Origin: Cyanobium usitatum str. Tous
GTDB taxonomy: Bacteria; Cyanobacteriota; Cyanobacteriia; PCC-6307; Cyanobiaceae
DNA: 64,000 bases
Reading direction: 5' to 3'
NCBI RefSeq assembly: GCF_003011885.1
Contig: NZ_PXXO01000009.1
Coordinates: 1 to 64,000 of the forward strand
Part shown: positions 1 to 8,173 of the stretch, one piece after another
Layout: every line of letters starts with the position of its first letter
Numbering within the stretch: the first letter of the stretch is position 1
The notes under the pieces: generated by a model
Databases searched by the model: none
What the model saw: only the letters and a program-made list of their open reading frames with translations
Told to the model about the DNA's origin: nothing
Position numbers and translations under genes: made by a program

Positions 1-278
1 CGCCAGTCGCCACCGAAATAAAAGGCAAGATCCTGCTCGAGACTTTCGCGCCGGTTCAGCTCTGGGAAAGCCACCGGACCCACCACCGGATGCTCCCTAA
101 GCCGGCCAAACTCCTCCTCCATCGCCGAGTACACGAAATAAAGGTCGGCCACCAAGGTGCGGTAGCTGGCCTTATCCACCACCCCCTTAAGGAAGCAGCT
201 CACGAAGCCGGTGTTCTCCGCCATCGTGTGGGCCTTTTTGGTGCCTTCACGCAGTTGGGAAGCGAGCGCAACAGCCAT
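1..278 (-). CDS. ho1: Heme oxygenase, biliverdin-forming (3' part outside window)
   Basis: The N-terminal 92 residues are visible and the gene runs off the left edge. The protein starts MAVALASQLREGTKKAHTMA, the typical heme oxygenase opening; the His in KKAH is the expected axial heme ligand. Further family features are the ENTGFVSCFLKG stretch and DLYFVYSAMEEE. Heme oxygenases open heme with ferredoxin electrons to biliverdin IX-alpha, the precursor of phycobilins. The gene diverges from cpcE/cpcF, whose products attach the resulting bilin to phycocyanin, so the region is a pigment locus. The start is the only ATG fitting the family N-terminus. The fold and family are clear; whether this is HO1 or a second paralogue cannot be decided from a fragment. 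Confidence 0.93.
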   Translation of the reverse strand, partial: MAVALASQLREGTKKAHTMAENTGFVSCFLKGVVDKASYRTLVADLYFVYSAMEEEFGRLREHPVVGPVAFPELNRRESLEQDLAFYFGGDW

Positions 279-450
279 AGGTGCCGGTCTGAGGAACAGG
301 TATGTCGGCAGCAACTTAGAGGGGGCGCCCTGGATTGGTTTGCCCCTTTGCGAAGAGTTCACGACTGGAGTAGTAGGCCCGCCACGCGCGTTGGTCCTGG
401 GGCTGAGTTGATGCTTTGAAAGCCCCATTTATGCGATTCCGGTGCCTGGC

Positions 451-473
451 TGGCTCTCACTCATTGAGAGCCA
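451..473. other. Perfect hairpin in the ho1-cpcE intergenic region
   Basis: A 9-bp perfect inverted repeat (TGGCTCTCA / TGAGAGCCA) encloses a 5-base loop, about 100 bases upstream of the cpcE start. The right arm can extend to pair with a duplicated TGGC on the left. No T-run follows on either strand, so it is not a standard intrinsic terminator. It may be a 5' leader structure of cpcE or an operator; this is inference. Confidence 0.45.
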
Positions 474-572
474 GGCCTCAGCGGACCTGCCGGAATCATG
501 CCCAAGCTGAAATTTCGAACCAGACCGGGCAGTGGCAACATCACTTGGAGCCCGCGTCTCGCGACAGCACCC

Positions 573-1400
573 ATGGCCGACGACGACGCCAGCCCCCCCC
601 AGGCAGGCGAACCCATTAGTGAGCAGGAAGCCCTGCGCCGGCTCCGCCAGAGCGAAGACTCCTCCCAGCAGTACTACGGAGCCTGGTGGCTGGGCCGAAT
701 GCGCAGCCAGCACCCAGAGGCAGTGCCCCTATTGCAACAAGCCCTGCGTCGACGCCGGCCCAGGGATAGCGGGGCCGGCGTCGAGGAGAACGCAGTAGCC
801 CGCAATGCCGCCCGCTCCCTCGGCAAACTGGCTCCAGCAGCACAAGCGGCCATCCCCGACCTGCTCGACACCCTGCAGGACGGCGACGACGGACTACGGG
901 AAGCGGCAGCCCGGGCCCTGGGCCAACTCGGGGCCAGCGAAGCCATTGAGGCTCTCTGCGAGAGGCTAGCCAGCGGCCCCGCCGTGGCTGGCGTCCAGCA
1001 GGCCAACAGCCACCGCCTGATGGAACCCTGCGAAGCTCTGCTGGAGGCCTTGGGCGACATCGGTGTCAACGAGCCGCGGGTGCTGGCCGTGGTGAAACCC
1101 TTCCTCGGCCACGAGAGCCCCCTGATCCGCAGCGCTGCGGCCCGCACCCTGCTGCAACTGAGCGGTGAGGCGCGCTGGGGGGAACTGCTTGTGGACCTAC
1201 TTGACCATCCCCAGCTGCAGGTGCGTCATGCAGCCCTGATGGACCTAGGTGCCGCCGGCTGGCGGCCCGGATTTAAAGCCATTGCCGCCACCCTTGCCGA
1301 GAACAGTCTGAAATTGATTGCCCTGCGGGGGCTGGTGGAACAGGGCAGCGGCGACCCCGGCGACGAGGCCCTGCTGGCCTACATGGACACCTTGCTATGA
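573..1400 (+). CDS. cpcE: Phycocyanobilin lyase alpha subunit CpcE (HEAT-repeat)
   Basis: CpcE forms the heterodimeric CpcE/CpcF lyase that attaches phycocyanobilin to the alpha subunit of phycocyanin (Cys84). The 275-residue product shows the family hallmark QQYYGAWWLGRMR near residues 33-45, then repeated HEAT units such as RNAARSLGKLAP and REAAARALGQLGA, and the near-invariant AENSLKLIALRGL toward the C-terminus. ATG 573 is preferred over an in-frame upstream start at 498, because the extra 25 residues do not resemble the family. The stop overlaps the cpcF start, so the two are translationally coupled. A related lyase such as CpeY or PecE is possible, but length and motifs fit CpcE best. 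Confidence 0.92.
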   Translation: MADDDASPPQAGEPISEQEALRRLRQSEDSSQQYYGAWWLGRMRSQHPEAVPLLQQALRRRRPRDSGAGVEENAVARNAARSLGKLAPAAQAAIPDLLDTLQDGDDGLREAAARALGQLGASEAIEALCERLASGPAVAGVQQANSHRLMEPCEALLEALGDIGVNEPRVLAVVKPFLGHESPLIRSAAARTLLQLSGEARWGELLVDLLDHPQLQVRHAALMDLGAAGWRPGFKAIAATLAENSLKLIALRGLVEQGSGDPGDEALLAYMDTLL

Positions 1401-2041
1401 GCCAGGTTTCACTGGTGGCAGCCCGGATTGCAGCCCTGCAACAGGCCGGCAGTGCCCTGGCCCTACAGCAAGCCACCCAGGAACTGGCCAGCTGCGCCGA
1501 TGCCAGCGCAGCTCCAGTGCTGGTGGAGGTGTTGGGCTTCAACAACCCCGGTGCGGCGGTAGCCGCCGTGAAGGGGCTGATCAGCCTGGGGCCAGCGGCC
1601 GTGGAAGCCCTGTTGCAGCTCGACCCAGTGAATTACGGGGCTAGGGCCTGGGCCGTGCGCGCCCTCGCCGGCATCGGTGATGTGCGTGGGCTAGAGCTGC
1701 TGCTCGATGCCCTCGGCAGCGACGTAGCTGCCAGCGTGCGCCGGGCTGCCGCAAAGGGGCTCGGCCAACTGCAACTGGACGAGCTCCCCCCTGACCAACA
1801 GCAAGCTGTGCGGCGTCAGTGCCTAGGAGCCCTGCTGGCCGCCACTAGCGACGGCGAGTGGGTGGTGCGCTACGCGGTGGCAGTGGGGTTGGAGTTGCTG
1901 GCAGCTGGCCTGCCCGCGGCAGGACCGGAGAGGCAGCTGGCCCAACAGGGCCTGCTCACACTGCAGGAAGCGGCCGCAGACAACGCTCCGGTGGTGCAGA
2001 GGCGCGCCAACTTGGCCCTTTCACGGCTGGAGCTGCAATGA
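1397..2041 (+). CDS. cpcF: Phycocyanobilin lyase beta subunit CpcF (HEAT-repeat)
   Basis: This is the partner of CpcE in the phycocyanin alpha-subunit lyase. It is 214 residues, the usual CpcF length, and consists of HEAT-like repeats. Family features are FNNPGAAVAAVKGLISLG, then AVRALAGIGD, VRRAAAKGLGQL and the segment around DGEWVVRYAVAVGLE. The start overlaps the cpcE stop (ATGA) and the stop overlaps the next gene's ATG, so cpcE, cpcF and the phosphatase gene form a coupled operon. The assignment as CpcF rather than CpeZ or PecF follows from the pairing with a good CpcE. Confidence 0.9.
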   Translation: MSQVSLVAARIAALQQAGSALALQQATQELASCADASAAPVLVEVLGFNNPGAAVAAVKGLISLGPAAVEALLQLDPVNYGARAWAVRALAGIGDVRGLELLLDALGSDVAASVRRAAAKGLGQLQLDELPPDQQQAVRRQCLGALLAATSDGEWVVRYAVAVGLELLAAGLPAAGPERQLAQQGLLTLQEAAADNAPVVQRRANLALSRLELQ

Positions 2042-2511
2042 AGAAACAGGTGCTGTTTGTCTGCCTGGGCAACATCTGCCGCTCCCCAGCCGCTGAAGGG
2101 GTGTTTTTGCACCTGCTGGAGCAATCTCAGGCCTGTGACCGGTTTGTGGTGGATTCGGCTGGCACCGGGGGCTGGCATGTGGGCAAGGCTGCCGATGCAC
2201 GCATGCGCGCAGCCGCCAGCCGCCGCGGCATCCAGCTGCCCAGCCGGGCGCGACAGCTGGAGCGAGCGGACCTCAACCGCTTCGACCACATCCTCACCAT
2301 GGACGCCAGCAACCTGCTTCAGGTGCAAGCCCTAGCCGGGAAAGCTGGCGGCAGCAGCCTCGCCCGCATCGAGCCCCTACTGCGCTACTGCAGTCGGTTT
2401 GATGTCAGCGAAGTGCCCGATCCCTATTACGGGGGAGCCGAGGGATTTGAGCACGTGCTCGACCTACTGGAAGACGCCTGCAGCGGCCTGCTGCAGGCCC
2501 TAGACGACTAA
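2038..2511 (+). CDS. Low-molecular-weight protein-tyrosine phosphatase
   Basis: A 157-residue LMW-PTP. The P-loop CLGNICRS at residues 9-16 contains the catalytic Cys9 and Arg15, and the DPYY motif at 128-131 supplies the general acid Asp128. LMW-PTPs hydrolyse phosphotyrosine and in bacteria often regulate exopolysaccharide tyrosine kinases; in picocyanobacteria the substrate is unknown. The ATG overlaps the cpcF stop by the ATGA arrangement, so it is co-translated with the bilin lyase genes. That coupling hints at, but does not prove, a link to phycobilisome regulation. Confidence 0.93.
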   Translation: MKKQVLFVCLGNICRSPAAEGVFLHLLEQSQACDRFVVDSAGTGGWHVGKAADARMRAAASRRGIQLPSRARQLERADLNRFDHILTMDASNLLQVQALAGKAGGSSLARIEPLLRYCSRFDVSEVPDPYYGGAEGFEHVLDLLEDACSGLLQALDD

Positions 2512-2523
2512 GCGACTAAAGGT

Positions 2524-4107
2524 CTAAACGCCGTTAGCGGCCGGCCAGGCCTCCTCCGGAACCCTCTCGCGGAACAGGTCCACGAGTGCCTGGATCACAG
2601 CCTTAATGGCCATACCGTCCGTAACCAGCTCCACCGCATCCTCTGCCTGGCACAGCGGCGCCACCTCCCGGCTGGAATCCTGGTGATCACGGGCAGCTAT
2701 CTGGGCCTCCAGCTCAGCCAGCGGTGGCACCTCAAATCCCCGCCGCTCGAGGTCTTGGGCGCGGCGGCGGGCCCGCTCCGCCGCAGTGGCCGTCAGAAAA
2801 ACCTTGAGCTCGGCGTCGGGGAAAACGGCGGTGCCAATGTCGCGGCCCTCGGCCACCAGCCCCCCTTTAAGCCCCATGGCCTGCTGCTGGGCAGTGAGGG
2901 CCTGGCGCACACAGCCGTGGGCAGCCACCAGGGAGACCTGGGCCGTTACCTCCGGGCTGCGAATCGCCTCGGTCACGTCGAAGCCATTGATGCTCACCAG
3001 CTGCTCGCCGGCGCCGCCGGCACTGAGCTGCAGATCCAGGTCCAGCAGCAGGGGTTCCACAGCCGCCGCATCGGCGGGGTCGGCTCCCTGGCGCAGCACC
3101 CACCAGGTGAGGGCCCGGTACATGGCGCCGGTGTCTAGGTAAACCAGGCCCATCTGGCGCGCAAAGGCACGGGTGACGGTGCTCTTGCCCGCCCCCGCTG
3201 GTCCATCAATGGCAACGATCGGCAGACGAGACATCAGAAAACAATGGTCGATCAAGCGGCTTGAACCGCAGTGAACCGCAGTGGCGAGCAGGGCCAAGCC
3301 TTGCACTTGCTGCAATGGCTCCAGGCTATGGGGAGCCACAAGCTCCACATAATCCACCCTCAGGCCCGCCGCTTCCAGCTGCCGGGCCAGCTGGGAAGTG
3401 AGCGCTGGGGCCTGGGAAAGGCCGCCGCGCACTTGGGCAGCCGCAGCCGCCAGACCAGCTGGCAGCGCCGCGGCCTGCTGGCGCTGGGAGGGGGAAAGGC
3501 GACGGTTGCGGGAGCTGCAGGCGAGCCCATCGGCCTCCCGCACTGTGGGGCAGCCCTGAATGCGCAGCGGCAAGCCCAGATCCGCCACCACCCGCCTCAG
3601 GATCACCAGCTGCTGCCAATCCTTTTCGCCAAGCAGCAGGAGATCAGGGCGCACCAGGGTCAGCAGCCGAATCACCACGGTGGCCACCCCCTCAAAGTGC
3701 TGGGGCCGGTGGCGGCCACAGAGCCCCTGGCGCAAAAGCAAAGGCGGCACCACCCGGGTCAAGCCGGCCTCGCCCCGGGGGTAGATCTCCGCCACGTTGG
3801 GAGCAAACAGGGCCGTGGCACCGGCGGCGGCGGCTAGATCAATGTCGGAGCGGAGGTTCCGGGGATAGGACTCGAGATCTTCCCCAGGGCCGAACTGCAG
3901 GGGATTGACAAACACACTCAGCAACACAGATGGGGGCTGGCCTGACCCTTGCCTCAGTGCCGCTGCTCGGCGAATCAGCTGCTGATGCCCCTCATGCAGG
4001 GACCCCATCGTGGGCACGAAATGCAGGGGAGCCTGCTGCTGCTGCCGCCAGGCGGCTAGGTCTTGGCATGTTTCGAGCAGGTCCAAGGAAAGAGCGGCGG
4101 CAGCCAA
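2524..4107 (-). CDS. panC/cmk: Bifunctional pantoate-beta-alanine ligase / cytidylate kinase
   Basis: A cyanobacterial gene fusion. The N-terminal half is pantothenate synthetase (FVPTMGSLHEGHQQLI, the HIGH-type motif; VFVNPLQF; LLGEKDWQQL; SSRNRRL). The C-terminal half, beginning near base 3234, is CMP kinase with the P-loop DGPAGAGKST, LDTGAMYRAL and EGRDIGT. It joins coenzyme A synthesis to pyrimidine nucleotide phosphorylation. No ATG is present where the protein should begin. Candidates are GTG at 4119, which lies inside the rlpA terminator stem, and TTG at 4110, 4107 or 4086; I chose TTG 4107 with low certainty. The reading frame and function are secure. Confidence 0.93.
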   Translation of the reverse strand: MAAAALSLDLLETCQDLAAWRQQQQAPLHFVPTMGSLHEGHQQLIRRAAALRQGSGQPPSVLLSVFVNPLQFGPGEDLESYPRNLRSDIDLAAAAGATALFAPNVAEIYPRGEAGLTRVVPPLLLRQGLCGRHRPQHFEGVATVVIRLLTLVRPDLLLLGEKDWQQLVILRRVVADLGLPLRIQGCPTVREADGLACSSRNRRLSPSQRQQAAALPAGLAAAAAQVRGGLSQAPALTSQLARQLEAAGLRVDYVELVAPHSLEPLQQVQGLALLATAVHCGSSRLIDHCFLMSRLPIVAIDGPAGAGKSTVTRAFARQMGLVYLDTGAMYRALTWWVLRQGADPADAAAVEPLLLDLDLQLSAGGAGEQLVSINGFDVTEAIRSPEVTAQVSLVAAHGCVRQALTAQQQAMGLKGGLVAEGRDIGTAVFPDAELKVFLTATAAERARRRAQDLERRGFEVPPLAELEAQIAARDHQDSSREVAPLCQAEDAVELVTDGMAIKAVIQALVDLFRERVPEEAWPAANGV

Positions 4108-4139
4108 CAAAAAACCCACCCGCCAGATTGGCGGATGGG
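4107..4139 (-). terminator. Rho-independent terminator downstream of rlpA
   Basis: On the minus strand a 10-bp stem (CCCATCCGCC / GGCGGGTGGG, with one G-T pair), a 5-base loop and a run of six T form a strong intrinsic terminator about 30 bases after the rlpA stop. It abuts and partly overlaps the possible start codons of panC-cmk. Confidence 0.85.
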
Positions 4140-4167
4140 CTGATCAAGGGAGCTGACTTGGCTCAGC

Positions 4168-4719
4168 TCACTGGAGCACTTCGAGACGCACTTGAGCAAC
4201 GCCACTGGCTGTGAGGCCTAAAGACTGAGCAGCTCCATGGGCAATGTCAATGACGCGGTTGCCGTGGAAAGGACCCCGGTCGTTGATGCGCACCACGGCG
4301 GTGCGGCCATTCCAGAGGTTGGTCACACGCACCTTGGTGCCGAAAGGCAGGGTGCGGTGGGCCGCCGTGAGGGTGCCAGGACGAAAGACCTCACCGTTGG
4401 CAGTGCGGTTTCCAAAGAAACCGGGGCCATACCAACTGGCCTGACCCTTGGAGCTATGCACCACACGGGGCGCTGGCTTGGGGGCAGGAGCGATGGGGGT
4501 CGGAGGAGCCTGCTTGATCTGGGTGTCACTTGGTGACAGCTCCACATCGACCTCGCGGATGGCGACTGCAGGCGTGGGGCCTTGGGGCTCAGGGCTGGAA
4601 ACAGCCGTCGCTACAGCATCATTGCTGGTTGCGGCGAGGCTGGACTCGGCGATGGCGGGAACCAAAGCACTGCCTGAAAGAAGCAGGGCGAGAGCCCCAA
4701 GGGAGAAGGTGCTGCGCAT
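4168..4719 (-). CDS. rlpA: RlpA-like double-psi beta-barrel lipoprotein/secreted protein
   Basis: The 183-residue precursor starts with a signal peptide (MRSTFSLGALALLLSGSAL, cleavage near AIA-ES). After a Pro/Ala-rich linker it has a C-terminal RlpA domain: GQASWYGPGFFGNRTANGE, AAHRTLPFGTKVRVTNL, and RINDRGPFHGNRVIDIAHGA. RlpA proteins bind or cleave peptidoglycan stripped of stem peptides at the septum, so this acts in the periplasm. No lipobox Cys is visible, so it is probably soluble. It is followed by a strong terminator and stands alone. Whether the cyanobacterial protein is a transglycosylase is inference from the Pseudomonas homologue. Confidence 0.9.
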   Translation of the reverse strand: MRSTFSLGALALLLSGSALVPAIAESSLAATSNDAVATAVSSPEPQGPTPAVAIREVDVELSPSDTQIKQAPPTPIAPAPKPAPRVVHSSKGQASWYGPGFFGNRTANGEVFRPGTLTAAHRTLPFGTKVRVTNLWNGRTAVVRINDRGPFHGNRVIDIAHGAAQSLGLTASGVAQVRLEVLQ

Positions 4720-5094
4720 AACAAACGAAACTCGCCGCTATTGCGGCAATCACCAGCCAGAGGCAATTAGTGATTCGTCAGCGTTGGATTCGATCTCAAA
4801 CTGAATGGAATTGAGGTACGAATTCGCGTTCGGGGTTCCTATCGAGAATTGACGACAGGGCAAAGTTAACTGCTCCAGCCGGCCGTTTCGGTCAAAAACG
4901 ACACCTACAAGATTGATCAGCAATTGCAATCCAAGCGGCCAGGGCAGGCGCCTACAGGGCTGAGCGGGGGTCGGCAAGGCCAGCGAGGATCAGCGACCCA
5001 AATCACAATCATCAGCGCAGCTAATCACTTGAGGTGCCAATCGAGCAATTGGCCCCGAATTTGGGCAGGTGGCATCAGAGGATCGGAGCTGCAG
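4720..5094. other. 375-bp intergenic region between divergent rlpA and purM
   Basis: This must hold the divergent promoters of rlpA (minus) and purM (plus). I see a short 5-bp hairpin near 4735 (GCCGC TATT GCGGC) and AT-richer sequence around 4790-4930, but no convincing sigma-70 pair, RNA gene, repeat or coding frame. Short open frames here have no family resemblance. Confidence 0.4.
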
Positions 5095-6150
5095 ATGGGT
5101 TCGCACGGGATGGACTACCGCACAGCCGGGGTGGATGTGGTCGCAGGCAGGGAGTTTGTGGAGCGGATCCGATCCAGTGTTGAAGCCACCCGACGCCCTG
5201 AGGTTGTGGGCGGGCTCGGAGGCTTCGGGGGTCTATGCCGACTGCCCGCCGGGCTGCGGGATCCCCTGCTGGTCTCAGGCACCGACGGGGTTGGCACCAA
5301 GCTTGAACTGGCTCAGGCCTACGGCCGCCACCACGATGTGGGCATCGACTTGGTGGCGATGTGCGTCAACGACGTAATCACCAGCGGGGCCGAGCCGCTT
5401 TTTTTCCTTGATTACATCGCCACAGGCAAGCTCAGCCCGGAGGCCATGGCTGAGGTGGTGGAGGGCATCGCCGATGGTTGCCGCCAAAGCGGCTGCGCCC
5501 TTCTTGGCGGCGAAACAGCCGAAATGCCTGGCTTCTATGCCCCGGGCCGCTACGACCTGGCCGGTTTCTGCGTGGCCGTGGTCGAGGCGAGCGCCCTGAT
5601 CGATGGACGCGCCGTTAGTCCAGGGGATCGCATCCTGGCGGTGGCCAGCAGTGGAGTCCATAGCAATGGCTTCAGCCTGGTGCGCCGCATTCTTGAGAGC
5701 CAGGCGGTCGATGAACTCACGACCCTGCCCCACAGCAACCAAAACCTGATAGATGCCCTGCTCGCCCCCACCCGTCTCTATGGAACCCTGGTTAAAGCCT
5801 TGCTTGCCAGCGAGGTGCCCATAAACGGCATGGCCCACATCACCGGCGGCGGCCTGCCTGAAAACCTGCCCCGCTGCCTGCCCACTGGGGTGCAAGGCGT
5901 GATCGACCCAACCAGCTGGCAGCGTCCAGCTCTGTTCCACTGGCTGCAGCAAGCCGGCGAAGTGCCGGAGGCCGATCTCTGGAACACCTTCAATTTGGGG
6001 GTGGGCTACTGCCTAGTGGTGCCGGCAGCTGCAGCGGATCAAGCTCTCGCAATCTGCCAAGACACTGGCTACGAGGCCTGGGAGCTGGGCGCGGTGGCCA
6101 ATGGCAGTGCTGGAGCGCAACCGCTGGCAGGACTTCCCTTCAGCGCTTGA
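5095..6150 (+). CDS. purM: Phosphoribosylformylglycinamidine cyclo-ligase
   Basis: PurM (AIR synthetase) closes the imidazole ring of aminoimidazole ribotide in purine synthesis. The product is 351 residues. Visible motifs are [13 protein letters not shown], the PurM signature [56 protein letters not shown], and [16 protein letters not shown] 5095 has a GGAG Shine-Dalgarno at a 6-base spacing; ATG 5110, right before DYRTAG, is an alternative start. The gene is monocistronic between two intergenic regions. Confidence 0.97.
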   Translation: MGSHGMDYRTAGVDVVAGREFVERIRSSVEATRRPEVVGGLGGFGGLCRLPAGLRDPLLVSGTDGVGTKLELAQAYGRHHDVGIDLVAMCVNDVITSGAEPLFFLDYIATGKLSPEAMAEVVEGIADGCRQSGCALLGGETAEMPGFYAPGRYDLAGFCVAVVEASALIDGRAVSPGDRILAVASSGVHSNGFSLVRRILESQAVDELTTLPHSNQNLIDALLAPTRLYGTLVKALLASEVPINGMAHITGGGLPENLPRCLPTGVQGVIDPTSWQRPALFHWLQQAGEVPEADLWNTFNLGVGYCLVVPAAAADQALAICQDTGYEAWELGAVANGSAGAQPLAGLPFSA

Positions 6151-6316
6151 TCAGCACGGCTGCCAATGGCCAATTGCATCAGAGTGGGCTGCTGGCCCGG
6201 TCGGAAGACGCTCTCCTGCCTAGGGTGCTGGCCTCGAAGTTGATCAACACCTATCGCCCCGGTTCCTGAGCCAGGGCGATGTTCGAGCCATACGTAGTTG
6301 TATTAGGAGTGGCGTC

Positions 6317-7006
6317 ATGACGCAATCAATAGGTTCACCACAGCGAATAGCGGCCCCAAGTCCCTTGGGCTCCTCCGCTGCACCTCCCCTCGGCACCGGT
6401 CAACGCATCACCCGCCGCCGCAGCTCGGCCGGCCCCGTAGCCCCAGCCCGGCCGCAACGCCCCCGAGAGCTTCAGGCAGCGCCCCAGCGGGGTGGAGTGA
6501 GGCCCACTTTCCTCACCCTGCGAGATCACGGCAAGGTCTATGTAGCCGACCTGCCCCGGCTCTCAGACGGCCAACTGGCCCACGTGACCAAAGAAGCGCG
6601 GGAGGTGCTTGAAAGCCTGGGTCGCCGGCTTGAGGAGCTTGAGGCTCAGCCTTTCCTATCCCAGGCCGAACAGGACACCAGGATCCGGGCTTCCACCAAG
6701 CGGGATGTCACGGAGCGCTTCCTGCGCTCAATCGATGACGAGCTGCAGCTACGCCACAACAACCCCGCCCTGAGGGCAGCGGCTGGTGAGTCGCTGGCTC
6801 GAGCCTTCCTGGAGCTGGCACGCCACCGGCTGCCTGGAGCCACCTTCGATTCCCTGCTGCAGGAAGCCCTGGCAGCCTGCGGTCCCGAAGCGGCCGCCGA
6901 AGCCGAAAGCCACGGCGACCACGGTCCCAACCCTGTGGTGCCCCTGGTACGCCCCCAGGCCATGCCGGTGGTGCTCACCCTCGATCCAGCCCCCCAGGCC
7001 GGTTAG
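6317..7006 (+). CDS. Conserved picocyanobacterial protein of unknown function
   Basis: I do not recognise a named family for this 229-residue protein. The first ~85 residues are low-complexity and rich in Ser, Pro, Arg and Gly with a net positive charge, so probably disordered. Residues ~88-190 look folded and mostly helical, with FLTLRDHGKVYVADLPRLSD, a heptad-like LESLGRRLEELEAQ, and a charged segment including KRDVTERFLRSIDDELQ. The C-terminus is Ala/Pro-rich. No signal peptide or membrane segment is apparent. The start has a good AGGAG Shine-Dalgarno. Its stop overlaps the stop of the convergent aldo/keto reductase gene by 4 bases. Confidence 0.75.
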   Translation: MTQSIGSPQRIAAPSPLGSSAAPPLGTGQRITRRRSSAGPVAPARPQRPRELQAAPQRGGVRPTFLTLRDHGKVYVADLPRLSDGQLAHVTKEAREVLESLGRRLEELEAQPFLSQAEQDTRIRASTKRDVTERFLRSIDDELQLRHNNPALRAAAGESLARAFLELARHRLPGATFDSLLQEALAACGPEAAAEAESHGDHGPNPVVPLVRPQAMPVVLTLDPAPQAG

Positions 7007-7974
7007 TCGCTCTGGAAGGGATTGGCAGGCATGCCTACGTCCAATCCCAGCGCCAGATCATCTAGACGGCGCCGCTCCTCCTCAGACAGGTTCCAGGCCA
7101 GGGCAGCCGCGGCCTGCTCCACCTGCTCCGGCCGGCGCAGGCCAGGAATCGGCAAAGCGCCGTGGGCACGACACCAGTTGAGGGCCACCGCCGCCAGGCT
7201 GGCGTCGCGACTGGCGGCGATTCGGGCCATCTCAGCCTGGAGCTCAACCAAGGCGGGAGCTAGACGGCGGAACAAAGCTCCCCTTGGCCCCCTAGGCAGA
7301 GGCCCATCCGCCATTGATCTGGCCAGCAGCCCCAGGGCCAAGGGGCTGTAGGCGATCAAACGGATACCCAGCTCACGGCAGACTTCAGCCACGCCGCCCG
7401 GCTGGACCGGATTGGGTGCCAGCAGTGATAGCTGCACTTGGAGGCTGCTAGGCGGCACTCCCCGCTCGGCCAAGCGCCGGTGCACCGCCCGCAGGCGACG
7501 CGGTCCCATATTTGAAACGCCAAGGGCCGCCACCTCCCCCTGCTGCACCAGATCAGCCAGACCCTCAAGCAAGGGGTCCTCCTGCCAGGGGGCGTAACGA
7601 GCCGTGCTCCAGTGCAACTGCACCAAATCAATTCGACCGGCCAGGCGCCGTTTCGAAGCCGCAAAAGCCCGGTCATAGCCGCGGCGCCCCAGTCGCCAGG
7701 GGAAGGGGGCGAGCTTGGTCGCCACCAGCAGCTGGTCGCGTTGTGCCGCCGGTAGGGCCGCCGCAAAGCGGCCCAAAAGGGCCTCACTGCGGCCGTTAAA
7801 CCTGCCAGTGCCGTAGGAGTCCGCGGTATCAAAGGTGTGCAGGCCGCATGCCACAGCCCGCTGGAAGGTGGCTTCAAGCACCGGATCCTGGCTCGGGTCG
7901 TAGCCCCAAAGAAATTGATTTCCCCAGGCCCAAGTGCCAACGCCGATGCCGGCCTGCCCCACTGGATGCGCCAT
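7003..7974 (-). CDS. Aldo/keto reductase family oxidoreductase
   Basis: A TIM-barrel NADPH-dependent reductase of 323 residues. The AKR catalytic tetrad is visible: Asp and Tyr in FDTADSYGTG, Lys in VATKLAPFPWR, and His in LVQLHWST. Further AKR features are ALGVSNMGPRRLRAV, IAYSPLALGLL and, near the C-terminus, the cofactor-binding segment ALPIPGLRRPEQVEQAA. The substrate cannot be inferred. ATG 7974 is chosen over an upstream frame extension to 8028, because that extension would overlap the divergent small gene at 8010 and does not look like AKR sequence. Confidence 0.92.
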   Translation of the reverse strand: MAHPVGQAGIGVGTWAWGNQFLWGYDPSQDPVLEATFQRAVACGLHTFDTADSYGTGRFNGRSEALLGRFAAALPAAQRDQLLVATKLAPFPWRLGRRGYDRAFAASKRRLAGRIDLVQLHWSTARYAPWQEDPLLEGLADLVQQGEVAALGVSNMGPRRLRAVHRRLAERGVPPSSLQVQLSLLAPNPVQPGGVAEVCRELGIRLIAYSPLALGLLARSMADGPLPRGPRGALFRRLAPALVELQAEMARIAASRDASLAAVALNWCRAHGALPIPGLRRPEQVEQAAAALAWNLSEEERRRLDDLALGLDVGMPANPFQSD

Positions 7975-8009
7975 CGTGGAGCTAGGTGCCAAAGCAGATA
8001 CTTCCCAAA

Positions 8010-8165
8010 ATGCCCGATTCCACCCCACCCGGCTGCGCCAGCTTGCCTAATAACACCAGCCAGCCGGAGCCTCCCCTCGAGCCGGTTCTTTGCCAACACT
8101 GCGGACGCACCGCCAGCAATGGCATCAGCTGCCAGGGCAGCTGCGTGGCCGACTCGGGCTACTGA
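8010..8165 (+). CDS. 51-residue Cys-rich putative metal-binding microprotein
   Basis: A short frame from ATG 8010 to TGA 8165. After a Pro/Ser/Asn-rich N-terminus it carries LCQHCGRTASNGISCQGSC, giving a C-x2-C-x9-C-x3-C pattern that resembles a small zinc ribbon or treble-clef knuckle, and ends VADSGY. The gene sits head-to-head with the aldo/keto reductase (35 bases apart) and 8 bases before the next secreted-protein gene, so it could be co-transcribed with that gene. I believe similar tiny proteins occur in other picocyanobacteria, but this is from memory and not checked. Function is unknown. Confidence 0.65.
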   Translation: MPDSTPPGCASLPNNTSQPEPPLEPVLCQHCGRTASNGISCQGSCVADSGY

Positions 8166-8173
8166 GCACTCCC

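Noticed and set aside
573-2041. Repeated Ala/Leu-rich segments as a possible DNA repeat
   Set aside because: These are HEAT repeats at protein level in CpcE/CpcF, not a nucleotide repeat or CRISPR.
4750-4977. 75-codon minus-strand frame in the rlpA-purM gap
   Set aside because: No family resemblance, no clear ribosome binding site, and it lies where the divergent promoters should be.
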